From NCBI GenBank assembly GCA_024704765.1, contig JAKMXF010000299.1, positions 878,556 to 942,555 on the forward strand: DNA of 64,000 nt, written 5' to 3'. This document shows, in pieces, positions 33,344-44,640 of the stretch (position 1 is its first letter; each line of letters opens with the position of its first letter). The notes beneath the pieces are model-generated. The model made no database searches and had not been told where the DNA came from. It saw only the letters and a list, made by a program, of their open reading frames with translations. The DNA comes from Oopsacas minuta (taxonomy: Eukaryota; Porifera; Hexactinellida; Lyssacinosida; Leucopsacidae). The position numbers were made by a program, and so were the translations under genes.

Positions 33344-34236
33344 GAAGAATACGATTCAACTCTGGCAGAAAAGGTTAAAATAATAAGGACTGATGTGGCT
33401 TACTTAGCTGACATATTCGAGAAACTGAATATGGTGAATTAGCAGCTACAAGGTAATAATACTACTCTTATTCAAGCGAAGGGCGTTGTTCTATCATACT
33501 TAAGTAAACTAACCTTGTTCCGACAGAATATTGCGCGTCGTGAATTTGGGCAGAAACTTTGTTTAAGTGAACTGGATATGGCAAATAATAACATCACTAC
33601 AGATGACAACAATCATATTTACTGTTCACATGTTGATTCCCTTAGCGAAGATTTGTTGTTTCGATTCAAAGATGTAACCGAGTTAGTTATCCCTAATTTT
33701 GTGATAAATCCATTTAGAACAAATATAGAAACTTTGGATCCACAATTTCAAGAAGAATTCATCGATTTGCAGAATGATATCGAATGCAATGCCATATTCA
33801 CCCAATGTGGATATAGTGCATTCTGGATGAAGAAGGAAGTCTCTGAATGCTATCCCCATATTTTTCAAATTGTAAAATTGATGTTTGTTGCATTTCCATC
33901 ATCATATCTTGTCGAAAAGGGATTCAGCACAGTAGTTAATCTGCTCACTTACTAAAGAATTAGACTGGAAATAGCAACAAGAGGCGACTTGAGACTCTTT
34001 CTGACGCAGCTAGAACCGGATGTAGTCACACTAGCAAAGAGCCACCAAAGTCAAGGATCACATGTTCCAACGTATACTGATACTTAGATTAGTCCCTAGA
34101 TACTCTATCAGTCTATCTTTAATATTTCTATATAGTCAGTAATTAAAAACTGATTCAATAAAGTATTAAATAGGGGCGTTCTGTAAGTAATAAGTCTATA
34201 AGGGGGCGTTAAATTGGTAAAGGTTGGGAAACACTA
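33344..34236 (+). pseudogene. hAT transposase C-terminal fragment (SCAND3/FAM200 type)
   Basis: It starts abruptly beside the mariner's TA. It reads KVKIIRTDVAYLADIFEKLN, a TAG, QLQGNNTTLIQAKGVV, then the open stretch 33515-33955 with FVINPFRTN...QEEFIDLQND, FWMKKEVSECYP and FPSSYLVEKGFSTVVNLLT (dimerisation motif), a stop, then RLEIATRGDLRLFLTQLEPD. It ends in the hAT terminus GGTTGGGAAACACTAG at about 34216-34231. The 5' two-thirds are absent. It is the same family as the element at 21178-22906 by sequence type. Confidence 0.87.
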
Positions 34237-34844
34237 GTCTAGTGCAATTGAGGGGTCTGTAGCTATTTTTGGGTGAATAACGTATATAACGACTGTAAAC
34301 TGCAATATTTTCTGCGCTTTGGATAAATAAGATGTTCAATGTCGTTGATTCGAAGTACAAATAACTCCTGAAATTTGTAGATATACTGAAGCTATCATCA
34401 TTTTCACTATCATGATGTAATGAATCTCACATTTCACATATAGAAATATTCTCATTTTTCGAAAAGACGTTATAGGATGGCCAATAGGCTGATATTTTGG
34501 AAAAATGCTCCAAATTTGGACCACTATCAAACGCAAAATAATGATCTTTGATAAAGTTCAATTGTGAAATATTGAAATATAAATTTACAGAAATATTCTT
34601 AATAATTGAAGTAGGATAATAGAATATGAAATAATGGAGTATTAAAATGAAATTAATATTTTAGAAGTTAAAATTATCAGCGATACCATATATATAACTT
34701 AGTGGTTCTATATTTCCAAATACTATACGATTGTAATAGACTCATGCTTATGGCTATACTTAGCTTAGATTGAATGATGGCTCCAAAGATTCTCATATTG
34801 TTAATACAGCATGTCATAGGGATTGTTATAGCTGTAAATATCGA

Positions 34845-34950
34845 ATTAACTTTATGAAACCTGGATGTGCATAACTAATACCCGATTGAAATCCATTGTG
34901 CCATCCTTCTACAGAGTTGGTGTTCGGGAGAATTCTAAGTGCATCCTCAG
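34845..34950 (-). pseudogene. MULE transposase C-terminal scrap
   Basis: The minus strand encodes NTNSVEGWHNGFQSGISYAH, the conserved EGWHN motif near the C-terminus of animal MULE transposases. Nothing else of the gene is visible around it. It may belong to the same family as the FLYWCH/MULE gene at 62850-64000. Confidence 0.6.
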
Positions 34951-34952
34951 GG

Positions 34953-36240
34953 ACGTAGCTAGCCTCACAATCCCGGGTGGGTAAGATTTTCAAAGTTTAG
35001 TCAGAATGAGTTTTGAGAGCCAAAAGCAAGCAAAACAGCTTGGGTACTAACCAAGCATAAGTGCATCATATTATATACTACTCATCCTATATCTTCATTC
35101 AGCCCATTATTATTACAACAATAACAGCAGCAGCAACAGTAGTAACAACAACAACAAAACAAAACAGTAATACATATTTCAAAAGCTACATGATCCATTT
35201 TTTCTATACTATTAGAATAGATTAATATAACTTTTGAATGAATTGATCTTTCAAAATTGCAGTGGCATACATCGAATTTTCATTCTGCTAAATGTGACGA
35301 TCATAGAATCAAAATCAATAGAATAAGTAAGGTCTTTTTCAATACATATTAAAGCTAGGGAGCTTAGTCTTTCTTCACACATTGTCGACCTCAGATACCA
35401 CTTAGTCATTTTCAGGTAACTGATAGATCGTTCAGCAGTTGCAGATAACACTGCCATACTTCCAAGAACAAGGTAAAGCACTGTCAAATTGGGATAGAGG
35501 TTGTTTAGGTCAGTTTTTTTTTAACAGCTAGCAGCATTTCCTGGATAATCTGGGGGTTTTATGGACACAATATTTCACCCTCTGAAAGGAAGTTGATGAT
35601 ATGCTCGTATTCAGAAACTACCAGGTTTTTGTCTACATGCTTTTCATAAAAAGAAGCAAGGAATTTTATGACCTCTAGCTTCTTCGTACTCAGTTTGCTG
35701 ATATTTTCAGGCATTAGACAAGAAAACATTACTACCACATCTTGAAAATCCTCAAACCTGGACTCCAATTCAGCCATAATTGTATCATATATGCAATAGA
35801 AAATATTGATTCTAAATCTATCACCTGGATCACTAAATGGCTGATCATTAGTAGATTCACCAGGAATCTTCTTCTTTCTAATTCTCGAGACATTAAATTC
35901 GTTTCAACATCCTCTTCTTCCGCAATTTTGAGTGCAGCAGCTAGCAAATCATAAAATGTTGATATGTTCGATTTTTCTCTAAAGTTTTTAAAGCAGATTC
36001 AACTTCCACACTTGCTGTAACTAAATCCATAGCCTTGCCCTGTAGGTATTCTGAAAGATTTTGACGTCTATTCGTACTAGAAAATGTAGATTCAATAGCT
36101 TGGAGCCCTAGAGAACTTTCTCTCTAACTGGTAACCCTGTATGTTTTCTTGTTATGCCTATCAAAATTTTTCTCTTCCTTGTGGCACCACAATAACCACA
36201 TTCTAATCTTTCCTTGCTTGACATAGTGTAGCTAGCGATG
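34953..36240 (-). mobile_element. Decayed hAT element, internally deleted
   Basis: The left end CAGGGACGTAGCTAGCCTCAC is related to the end of the 29518 hAT (CAGGCACGTAGCTAG). The other end was not found; the zinc-finger start lies at about 36224. Size and lack of a catalytic core indicate a deletion derivative. Confidence 0.6.
35251..36224 (-). pseudogene. hAT transposase remnant (N-terminal finger and C-terminus)
   Basis: Start at ATG 36224: MSSKERLECGYCGATRKRK, a C-x2-C finger start, soon ended by a stop. Pieces at 35732-35947 and 35559-35777 follow (RRRFLVNLLMISHLVIQVID; AELESRFEDFQDVVVMFSCL). The dimerisation domain closes it at 35251-35487 (SATAERSISYLKMTKWYLRS, RLSSLALICIEKDL). The DDE core between finger and C-terminus is missing. 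Confidence 0.75.
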
Positions 36241-37080
36241 AAGGCGATAATGTAAATTTGGTGACTGAAAAAACTTAAAGATATTTAGGTAAATGAGAGT
36301 ATACTATTGGCCTAAAAATGAAACAAGCGATGTGCAAAAATTCCGGACCGCTCAGCGTAGGTATTGAAAAAATTACCCCTAAAGACAAAAATTATTCCAG
36401 CGATAAAAATTTAAAAAAGAAGCACAATGACTAATACACACTATAAATAGAATCAAAACTGTCGTTGCACGAAGTGCCTCTGATATCTCGAATTTCGAGT
36501 AGTGTCTTCTCATCCCTCAATTTCCTCAATTTCCTCACAATTTTTGCTCCGGGTGAGCAAGCTACCCACCCGGAAATGTGTTGGCTTCGCCATTGACCAT
36601 ATGTTGGTTAGTGTAAAATGTAAAATGGTCGATGAAGGAGTATTAAAAATCGCGTTCTCTGGAGGCCATGTTAGAGTAACTCTAACATAGCTTGCCATGT
36701 AGACGCACCCTCATCTCTTCGTGGTTACCCGGACCAATCAGATAATGTTATTAAGCGGAGTTGACTGTACATAATTTTGAATCGCTAAATTTATCATAAA
36801 TGTTTTAGAAGTTCTAAGGAATACATCATAAAATATACATTAAACCATGCTCAATGACCCTTCTAAGTCACCGATTTAAAAAGGGAGGAAAATGATTGAG
36901 TTTCACCATCTAGTAGAGTTAATGAATAAATAACAAATCAATTCGCAAAAATTGAGAAGTACGTAATTGATGTGGGAGTTGAATGGTGGAACATGGGTAC
37001 ATGTAGCGTGAAACATCATTAACAATAAACTACAATCATTATTAGTGAATTTGCATTTTGTAAGTAATAGTAAAATTGAC
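36241..37080. other. No gene; one isolated pogo-type end
   Basis: At 36747-36771 TTATTAAGCGGAGTTGACTGTA looks like the right end of a pogo-type MITE without a detectable left partner. ORFs at 36502-36698 exist on both strands in mirrored frames and show no domain. Confidence 0.35.
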
Positions 37081-37099
37081 TCTGTATATATATATATTC

Positions 37100-38880
37100 A
37101 TTAAATTGGAAGGCAACACCTAGAGGCAAACAAAAACTACTCATTCCTAAAAGTACCCAGGTTCACAACCCTAAGTGTAATGTAGAAAGTGAACAAGTTG
37201 TGGATACATTGTTCTAGGTTCGCTCTGGAATTGACTTTGAGATTGAAAGCTGTGAATCAGGAGAAGTCTATCTCGAAATCACAGAATGGGATAGTTGTGC
37301 ATTACTGATTCGAACCATAGACTGTAATTAGTCAATAATTGGGCAAATCTATTTTCCTCCAAGTTTCATGATGTAAACAATATGTGTGATTTGAAGTTTG
37401 GCTATTATCGGTTGAACAAGTCTGATAGCCGTAAGATAATTAGTCCTTTCTTTCGAGCAAGAGCAGACTGTAAATTCCCTAATTGTAGAGCATATGCATT
37501 TTATATTGAGGACGAGAGTTATTTAAATAATCGTGTATTTGCCAATTTGTATTTTGAAGAATCTCTTTCAACTCATCATACAGATGGTACGAGTGCCCAT
37601 AGTCGTCTTTTATTTTGTAGCGAGCAGAGAATTATGAGAGGATTGTTAGTTAATTATTCTGTAAGCAAAACATTTAATAAGCAATTCATTGATTCTGACA
37701 AAACTGGATGATTTTGTTATGGCAATTCAACGTATATAAAAGCCGTAGGATGTTTAAGGAAAGTTAAATCCGATATGAAATCCGTTAATAAGCTTTCTAA
37801 TTCTTAGATAGAAGATGTAGTAGCTACTTAGCAGTGCTTTCGTTATCTACTCCCTGATTCCGCTATTCTTGGTAATGTTCAGTACTTTGTGCAAGGTCCA
37901 TTTGTCATACATATGTATACTTCTAAACAACTAGAACTCTTAAAATATTAAGAGACATGATGTAGTTATAAATTTAGATGCTACTGGGTACCTAATTAGT
38001 AAACCGCTTTCATGCTCTAACAAAATATTTTATTATGCTATAACTATCCAGCATACTGAGTATTCCACCAGTCCAATACCAGTAGTAGAAATGATCAGAA
38101 GGATCATGGTACAGCTGAAACTTCACATTTCCTCAATAAAAGTTGTTTAAAAGCAAAATTAGTCATTAATAGAGACTTTGAAATAACTAAAGTAGAAATG
38201 GATTATAGCTGGGCTATGATACGTAGTTCTTGCTTAGCATTTAATAATTTAGTATTTTGAACTACATCCAAAACTGTGGAGGATTGTACGTAATAGTGAA
38301 AATCTAAATGTTACTACTGTTTTACATGTGTGTACAGCTCTTGTAGTGGACAGGATCAGATACAATATTTGGAAAAAAAGTCAAAAATGGATTATAGAGA
38401 ATAGTTCTACATGTTTTTGGTTGAATCTTAAATTGTAAACATTTATAAATTTATCGAAAATAAATTCCACGTTAAGTAATTAATTACAGTAATGTTAATA
38501 CAAATATGCCTAAGAACACAACTTGGGGAAATAATGTGCAAATATTTGGGTGGCTTTGTAATTGTAAACAGAGGTTTGGATTTTTACTGCTACTTTAAGA
38601 AACAAATGGATGGTCTTTCTGGATAAAGGGGCTATAGTAATTGATGTGCTTGAATCGCTCCAGGAAATCCTGAAGGCTCAATATACTTCAATTATAATGG
38701 GGTTCATTATGAACCTATTTTAGAGGAAGATAAGCTGTTTTTCCTAGGACTACACCCCAGTGAGAAAATGTATTCATATTCGGATCATGAATACTGTAGG
38801 GAATTAATTTCCACATGTACATCTAATGAGGGTCAGACAATCAGAATCGGAAAATCTGTGTTTTCACATGTTTAGTTATA
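37100..38880 (+). pseudogene. Unclassified DDE-type transposase gene with OTU-like tail
   Basis: Heavily decayed gene in several frames. In order: QVHNPKCNVESEQVVD; 37382-37711 with CDLKFGYYRLNK and RADCKFPNCRAYAFYI (Cys-rich, finger-like) and QRIMRGLLVNYS; then SKQLELLKY; NLDATGYLISKPLS and IFYYAITIQH; SPIPVVEMI; VEMDYSWAMIRSSCLAFNN; and VTTVLHVCTALVV. LDATG and VEMDYSWA look like the first and second Asp strands of an RNase H-like transposase. Near 38507-38880, NTTWGNNVQIFGWL and PEGSIYFNYNGVHYEPILEE resemble the latter half of an OTU cysteine protease (His region), whose Cys motif I cannot find. I recognise the pattern from uncharacterised invertebrate proteins but cannot assign a superfamily. 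Confidence 0.6.
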
Positions 38881-39022
38881 GAATTTTAATATCCTGAACC
38901 TCATTAGATTTAATAAGAGTGCAAATTATCACTTTCATGGTCCATTATCATAATAGGAATCATAAAATATAAAATGAGGAGAATTTCTCGATCGATGCTG
39001 TGTTTCATTAAGTTGTATAATA

Positions 39023-39205
39023 CAGTGAAACCTCGTTAATACGAACACATTTTATACGAATTTCCGGTCAAGATGAGCAGAACTTTGCACAATTTTAGTC
39101 CCTACAGTCGATATTCAGTTATTTTTACTCCTGTTAATACGTACTCCGGATAAGGAGTACAATTCTCGACGGTCCTTTGGTGTACGTATTAACGAGGTTC
39201 TACTG
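39023..39205. mobile_element. 183-bp pogo-like MITE
   Basis: TA at 39021-39022 and 39206-39207. Left end CAGTGAAACCTCGTTAATAC; right end complementary with two mismatches (GTATTAACGAGGTTCTACTG). Non-coding. Confidence 0.9.
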
Positions 39206-39366
39206 TATATTAGATATTGAAACATTGGTTCAAGTTATTTTGATATTTTAATAGTGCTTACATGATTTCCTATGACAAGTTTGTATGGAGAGAGAGCGGG
39301 TCTTATCGATGCTAAAACATCGGCGAATGTTAGTGATATCCAATAATTTAATAGTTTCGTTTGCTG

Positions 39367-39368
<2 letters not shown>

Positions 39369-39402
<34 letters not shown>
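39369..39402. repeat. (TA)n microsatellite
   Basis: About 17 TA units. Two ORFs called across it (39235-39451, minus) are Tyr/Ile repeats from the TA tract and not genes. Confidence 0.9.
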
Positions 39403-39411
<9 letters not shown>

Positions 39412-39790
39412 AAATAAGATCTTGTACAAAGTACAGAACACAATTTGGCATAGAGGAACTACTTGCAGGGTGAGATAATATATTCTATTTTTGTTATTGA
39501 TTTAAGGAATTAAATGTTCGGATAGAGTATACTCCTGCCTGACAGACTTATCTTTGTTGTCAATAATTCAATTCATAATACCTACATTGTAAAATGTGAT
39601 TCATACATAGGGTTTCCAATTGCGAGATTTTGGGATTGAAAAATCCTGAATCCCGGGATTTTCGAGGCTTACTAATGTAACTCATTTGTAATGAATATAT
39701 TTAACGTATGTTATTAGAATATTCTGATCTAATAATACTGAAGAAAATTAAGGGTATAATGAATGATTAATCTATTTTGATTTTTCAAAT

Positions 39791-41600
39791 TGTTTCTTAT
39801 GAAACAAAGAACATCCAGCGAGTCATCACTAAGTCTGCTTCGTTATTTATTGCGGAGATATGTACATGATGAAAACGTACGTTCTGCTTCAACAGAAGTT
39901 GCAAGGATTGTCAGCATCATTTTATAAACCTTGTCTAAGTAGTACCTCGTTTTCCTGTTTCCTCTGCAAAGTAATTTCATGACCTAACATAGTTGGTAAA
40001 CTTGTATTATCAAGTGAAAGAGAATTTTTTGGAATTTGCATCGATGCGTCTTTTGCTAGTTGCAATTTCTTTGCTAGAGGTATATCTTCTGGTCCTGGAT
40101 CCATTGGAACTTCTGATAATTGTGATTCTGTTATACCATCTTCACTGATTGGAAATTCCTCATCTTCTCGCTGTATTCTTGTTAGTAAATTAGCACAATA
40201 TATTCTTACAATTGACTTCTTTCGAGTTTTGCAGATGGGCTGTGGAGATATTGAAGTATTACGGAAGCATCAGTGTAACGCTCTTGAACAATTCTTTGAT
40301 TAATAGATTCCAGTATTTGTTTATGACAATGCGATTTTGTTTTGTAAATATCGTCAAGTAGAAATTTTATGGTTGCTTCAGCTGTAATTAAATTCGTCTC
40401 TCGCCGGCATAGAGCTTCTACTGCCATCTTAATAGGGTTCAATGCGTCTACTATAGAAGTTATCAGCGCAAATTCCTCATCAGTATAATATACACCTTGA
40501 TTAAGATCTAACAATGCTTTTGTGTGGGCACCTTAATCTGTAATATTCATTCAAGCATGTTGACAAGTGAACTCCAACGAGTCTTACAATCCAATATCAT
40601 ATTGAGTCCATTTGGGTATTTTTCTCTGACATACTTTTGCAAAGTTTCATTCTTAAGAGGCGAACGTTTAAATATCTTCACAACTCTTCGTACTTTGTTC
40701 ACTGTATCAATAATATCCACATTTAATGCAAGATCATTTATAGAGTCTGCTGGCCCTGAATTATCTAACCCACCATCAGATAAATCATAATCACAATCAT
40801 CATCTAATGTTGTCGTATTATCTTCATCATCAGTTCCACTGTCAACGCTAAGTATTTCAATATCCTCATTATGCTTCTGATAGAATGTGTCCGTATCACA
40901 AGTTGTAGTCCATGAGCATAGCACAACTGGTGAATACTTGCTATCGATCGCCCCAACTTTTCATCATCGAACCTCAGTCTGTTATGATGGCCACAATATC
41001 CTTCTCAAAATTCACTCCAAATTCATTCAGCTTATGCACGATAACATTTGAACATGCTTCAGATGAAAATCTACCCCTTATTCGTATTAAACCAAGGTTC
41101 CAAAAGGAATCATTACCGTGGATATTATATTAAGATATCTTTTATTTTGCACTGAAGTCCATTCATCTAAAGTCAGGCTGAAATATGCACCTTTAGATTT
41201 GAAATGTGTATAAATCTCTTTACCTCTTTGCGTAATTGCTGTCCGTATTTCACTATTTGATCTCTAACCCCACTAACAGATTTAGGTATTGAGTGACCAA
41301 GTGCACTAATGGATCTTCTTATATCAGGTGAAGTTGTGAAAACATTGAATTAGAGACCCTCACAAGCTGTCATTCTTGCCAATATACTGGTAGACTAGTA
41401 TCGTTGATGTAATAATCAAGTGTTCTCACTGCGCTTATATTTGGCTGCTTAGACAGTTCCATGTAGTTTCATTCGTAATCTTTCGCTTTAATACTTCAGT
41501 TTGATGAATTGATCTTATATGCATGTGTAGCCCTTTCGTTGATCCGCCCTCACACTTAAGTGTTTTTTGCAGAGTTTGCATTGGGATAATTTACCACATG
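39791..41600 (-). pseudogene. hAT transposase, BED finger to dimerisation domain, broken
   Basis: Minus strand, in order: a BED-type finger near 41600-41520 (CKLC, then TLKCEGGSTKGLHMHIRSIH after a frameshift); LCYAHGLQLVIR near 40900 (conserved hAT Cys/His region); 40547-40924 with an acidic stretch and DCKTRWSSLVNMLE (conserved RW); 40206-40514 with EEFALITSIVDALNPIKMAVEALCRR and EATIKFLLDDIY; 39922-40104; and finally near 39830-39900 ATSVEAERTFSSCTYLRNK then SLDVLCFIRNNLK, the dimerisation motif. Stops and frameshifts throughout; the first catalytic Asp is not visible. Confidence 0.85.
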
Positions 41601-41876
41601 TAGATCACCTAAAATGTTCCCAAATCTTTGTTCCAACGCAATCTTGGTAAATGACCTTAATCTCGGCCATAAAGTGAGTATGATAATATGGTTTAATTTT
41701 GTTTTATATAATGCATATACTTCACGTACATATGAAATTATGACACCAGTGAGTAACAGTACCTAAGGTTGAGAAATCTTATTAGTTAAGAATGAAGCCA
41801 TTCAAGTTCAAAGTGTATCAGACGTTAACTGGTAAACATTAGTCATGGATCGTGATATTTTAAACAGAATACAGTA

Positions 41877-43194
41877 TCAGGGCGTTCAATAAGTCTTGCG
41901 GGTCATGATATATCTTAGGAATTAGTCAAGTAATATATCTATCTTTCATATATTATAAGTCATATAGTTAAACTTCATATACTGAAAGTTTCAAGCTTAT
42001 TCAATACTTATTATCTATTTTTGAGATAGTCATATGTAGTCAATTTATACCCATGGTTGAATTTATTGCTTCAAAGGTTGATAATTTCAACCTCAAATGG
42101 CGAGCTTATATAGAGTTTCGCACACTACTCAAGATCCACCCCGTACAGATCTTCAGTGAGTTACAGGAGATATTGTGCGTTGATTGCTCTTCCAGATCTA
42201 CTGTAGAGCGATGGGCTGCCCGTTTTAGATCTGGTGATGCTGATGTCACAGATTTGCCTCGATCTGGAAGACCGGTATCCGCCACCACTTTAGAGAATAT
42301 CGCACTCATTGAAAGTATGGTCATGGAAGACAGTGCTTACTGTCAATCAGTTAGAAGAAAGTATGGAGATTTCATCGGGAGCTATTCATATAATTCTGAC
42401 CACTGAGCTTGGCTACCGATCGATTTGTGGGAAATGGGTTCCGCATAAACTCAGTGAGAATCAAAGGTTGGCACGACTGAATATTGTCAAGAAACTCTTG
42501 GAAACTTATGACAACTGGGATTCTAGACGCCTAACAGAGATTATTACTGGTGACGAAACGTAGGTGTATTATTCAACACCATATAGCAAGTATAAGGAGC
42601 GATCATGGGTGAGGGGCGACGAATAACCGGCGAAAATCCTAGGCCCGACTTCAGAAAACCTATGATTATGTATACCATCTTCTTCATAGTCATGGAATTG
42701 TTTTGCAATTACCTTGTAAGTGTGGCAAGGCTGTTACTGCTACTTTCTTTACAAAGCAAGTGCTTCCAAATTTGATAGAAAATATAGAAAGTACCGCCCG
42801 AAAACCGGAACTCGAGGAATGAAGATTTTAATTGATAACGCCAGTTCCCATACAGTTAAGCTTACCAAAATTTTCTGGATGTAGAAGGGTTAGAATTACT
42901 TCCCCATCCACCATACTCACCAGACCTAGCTCCGTGTGATTTTTGGCTATTCCCAAGCTTATAATCTACCTTCGAGGCAAAGATCTTAACACATTACAAG
43001 CACTCGGAACGGGCCTGTACCAGTACTTCAAATCCATCCCGAAGAAGAGTACAGAAATGTGTTTTACAAGTGGGTGGAAAGGTTAAACTTTGTGTATCTG
43101 CAGGAGGGGATTACTTTGAATATAGCGAATTAGTGTGTATAGAGTTTGTATCATATTCTATGATATCACCCGCAAGACTTATTGAATGCCCTAG
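41877..43194 (+). mobile_element. Mariner element (DD34D) inside the BED-finger hAT
   Basis: 1318 bp with TA at 41875-41876 and 43195-43196. Ends share AGGGCGTTCAATAAGTCTTG with the complement of the right end (one mismatch in the core 24 bp). Confidence 0.92.
42053..43140 (+). pseudogene. Mariner transposase (DD34D), frameshifted
   Basis: ATG at 42053. Helix-turn-helix part: FRTLLKIHPVQIFSELQEIL, CSSRSTVERWAARF, DLPRSGRPVSA. A frameshift near 42340 leads to SSGAIHIILTTELGYRSICG, KWVPHKLSENQRLARLNIVK and IITGDET (first Asp). Later frames give IDNASSH (second Asp) and LLPHPPYSPDLAPCDFWLF (third Asp); 34 residues lie between the second and third Asp, the mariner signature. It ends with YKWVERLNFVYLQEG. 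Four or more breaks. Confidence 0.9.
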
Positions 43195-43297
43195 TATTAG
43201 ACCATATTCCGGAATTTCGGGATTTAGCAAACCAATCCCGAGATTGAATCCTGGATTAATGCTCCGGGATTCCGGGATTGGAAACCCTATTCCTACA

Positions 43298-44369
43298 TAT
43301 TAGTCAAGCTTTCAAAGTAGAAGATGCAATTACTATGTGTAATACATGTATTACACATACTATGTGAGTTTAAGTACAGTATACTGGAATCATTCTTTGC
43401 AGAATTAATAAGATAACTGATAATTGTATATTGGTGATAAATTGTTGGTATTTTATGGTTGTTTTAACCTATGGATTAATATAGCTCTGCCTACTAATTC
43501 TAAATTTATCTCTTTGAACTATCTTGAGGAAGAAATTTGTATAATAGAAGAGTTGCATGATAATACTATAATTTCTAATTATTTGTGTAAATAGATGCTG
43601 TTATTACTCATATATGTACAACAATTCGTTTTGTCTGTAATTTAATACTAAATATTATCTCTATAAATGTAATTCAGATATTATCTGTATACATGTTAGT
43701 TTTATTTATGTATGTGTACATTATTGTATCTAAGTAATGCTCAGTTTCATATTATATGAAAGAGTTGAATATATGTAATCCGAATTCTAAATCTTTAGGT
43801 TCCTAGTTAGATATTAATGCAAATTCCATCAACTGTTAATCCAAAATCCATTAACTGGGAACTCAATATATAGTGCCAAACTACAGTGTTTCCCGAACAT
43901 TTCAAGTGACCACTCAAAAAAAGCGGAATACTTTTCTGATTACGAATATCGAGGCCCGAAAGTGATATTTCAAATAACTAAATACTTAATGCCAAGCGGG
44001 GGTTATCATAAAACTCGGCAGTCTAGAGAACTAAAATGCAGAGAAATGATCGTTACAAGATATTCCATGTTCTCTATAATAATGGGTCTGTGCCACTGGA
44101 TTATAAGACGTGCTTTAGGTATATACGTACATATAAGGATTATGCCAAAGGTTTCAGGATTCAGCATATAATGGTTATAAATTTAAATCGACTGTTATAA
44201 GTGTATTATATCGAACCCTTTTGAATACCCCACCTCACTCTCTCTTCACGATGGTCTACACCCGCAAAGGATGCGTCTATCGCTCTTCATAGAAAGGAAA
44301 AATCGCCTCCCTTTCAGCATATCCTTGGATTTTGGAAACTTTAAAAATCACAACGGAAAAATGAAGGTC
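43298..44369. other. No gene; 26-bp perfect palindrome
   Basis: At about 43352-43377 TATGTGTAATACATG reads into its own complement (TATTACACATA). The remaining AT-rich sequence shows no repeat or gene I can name. Confidence 0.4.
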
Positions 44370-44640
44370 TCAAACATGTTTTGAACTTCCTTGATGTTTT
44401 TTTTCGAGCAGGTACTGACACAAATCCACTCGCACATTCTGTTGAATTTCTGTTAGAAAATGTGGGATCCAACGCGCTGCTAGTATTATCAGACCCACAT
44501 GTTCATGAATTATTGATTGAACTGCTGCCGATCCAATGATAGTGCATCCTTCAATATCCTCATTTGTAACTTTTGGATTTCCTTGAACATCTGACAAGCT
44601 ATATTACTAATTCCTGGACATGTAGCCGCTATAGCACTCC
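44370..44640 (-). pseudogene. Mariner transposase fragment
   Basis: 75 codons on the minus strand: GSAAVQSIIHEHVGLIILAA then RWIPHFLTEIQQNVRVDLCQ. This is the segment between the second helix-turn-helix and the first catalytic Asp of mariner transposases (the KLAARWIPH region). No ends, no catalytic part. Confidence 0.8.

Larger units (their letters stand above)
39608..43289 (-). mobile_element. hAT element (BED-finger type), carries a mariner
   Basis: 3682 bp. Ends TAGGGTTTCCAAT and ATTGGAAACCCTA are a perfect 13-bp inverted pair. Flanks TTCATACA (39600-39607) and TTCCTACA (43290-43297) are a 7-of-8 target duplication. GGGATT-rich subterminal text lies at both ends (CCCGGGATT). A mariner at 41877-43194 occupies its right end; without it the hAT is about 2.4 kb. 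Confidence 0.9.

Noticed and set aside
39235-39451. Tyr/Ile-repeat ORFs on the minus strand
   Set aside because: They are translations of a (TA)n microsatellite.
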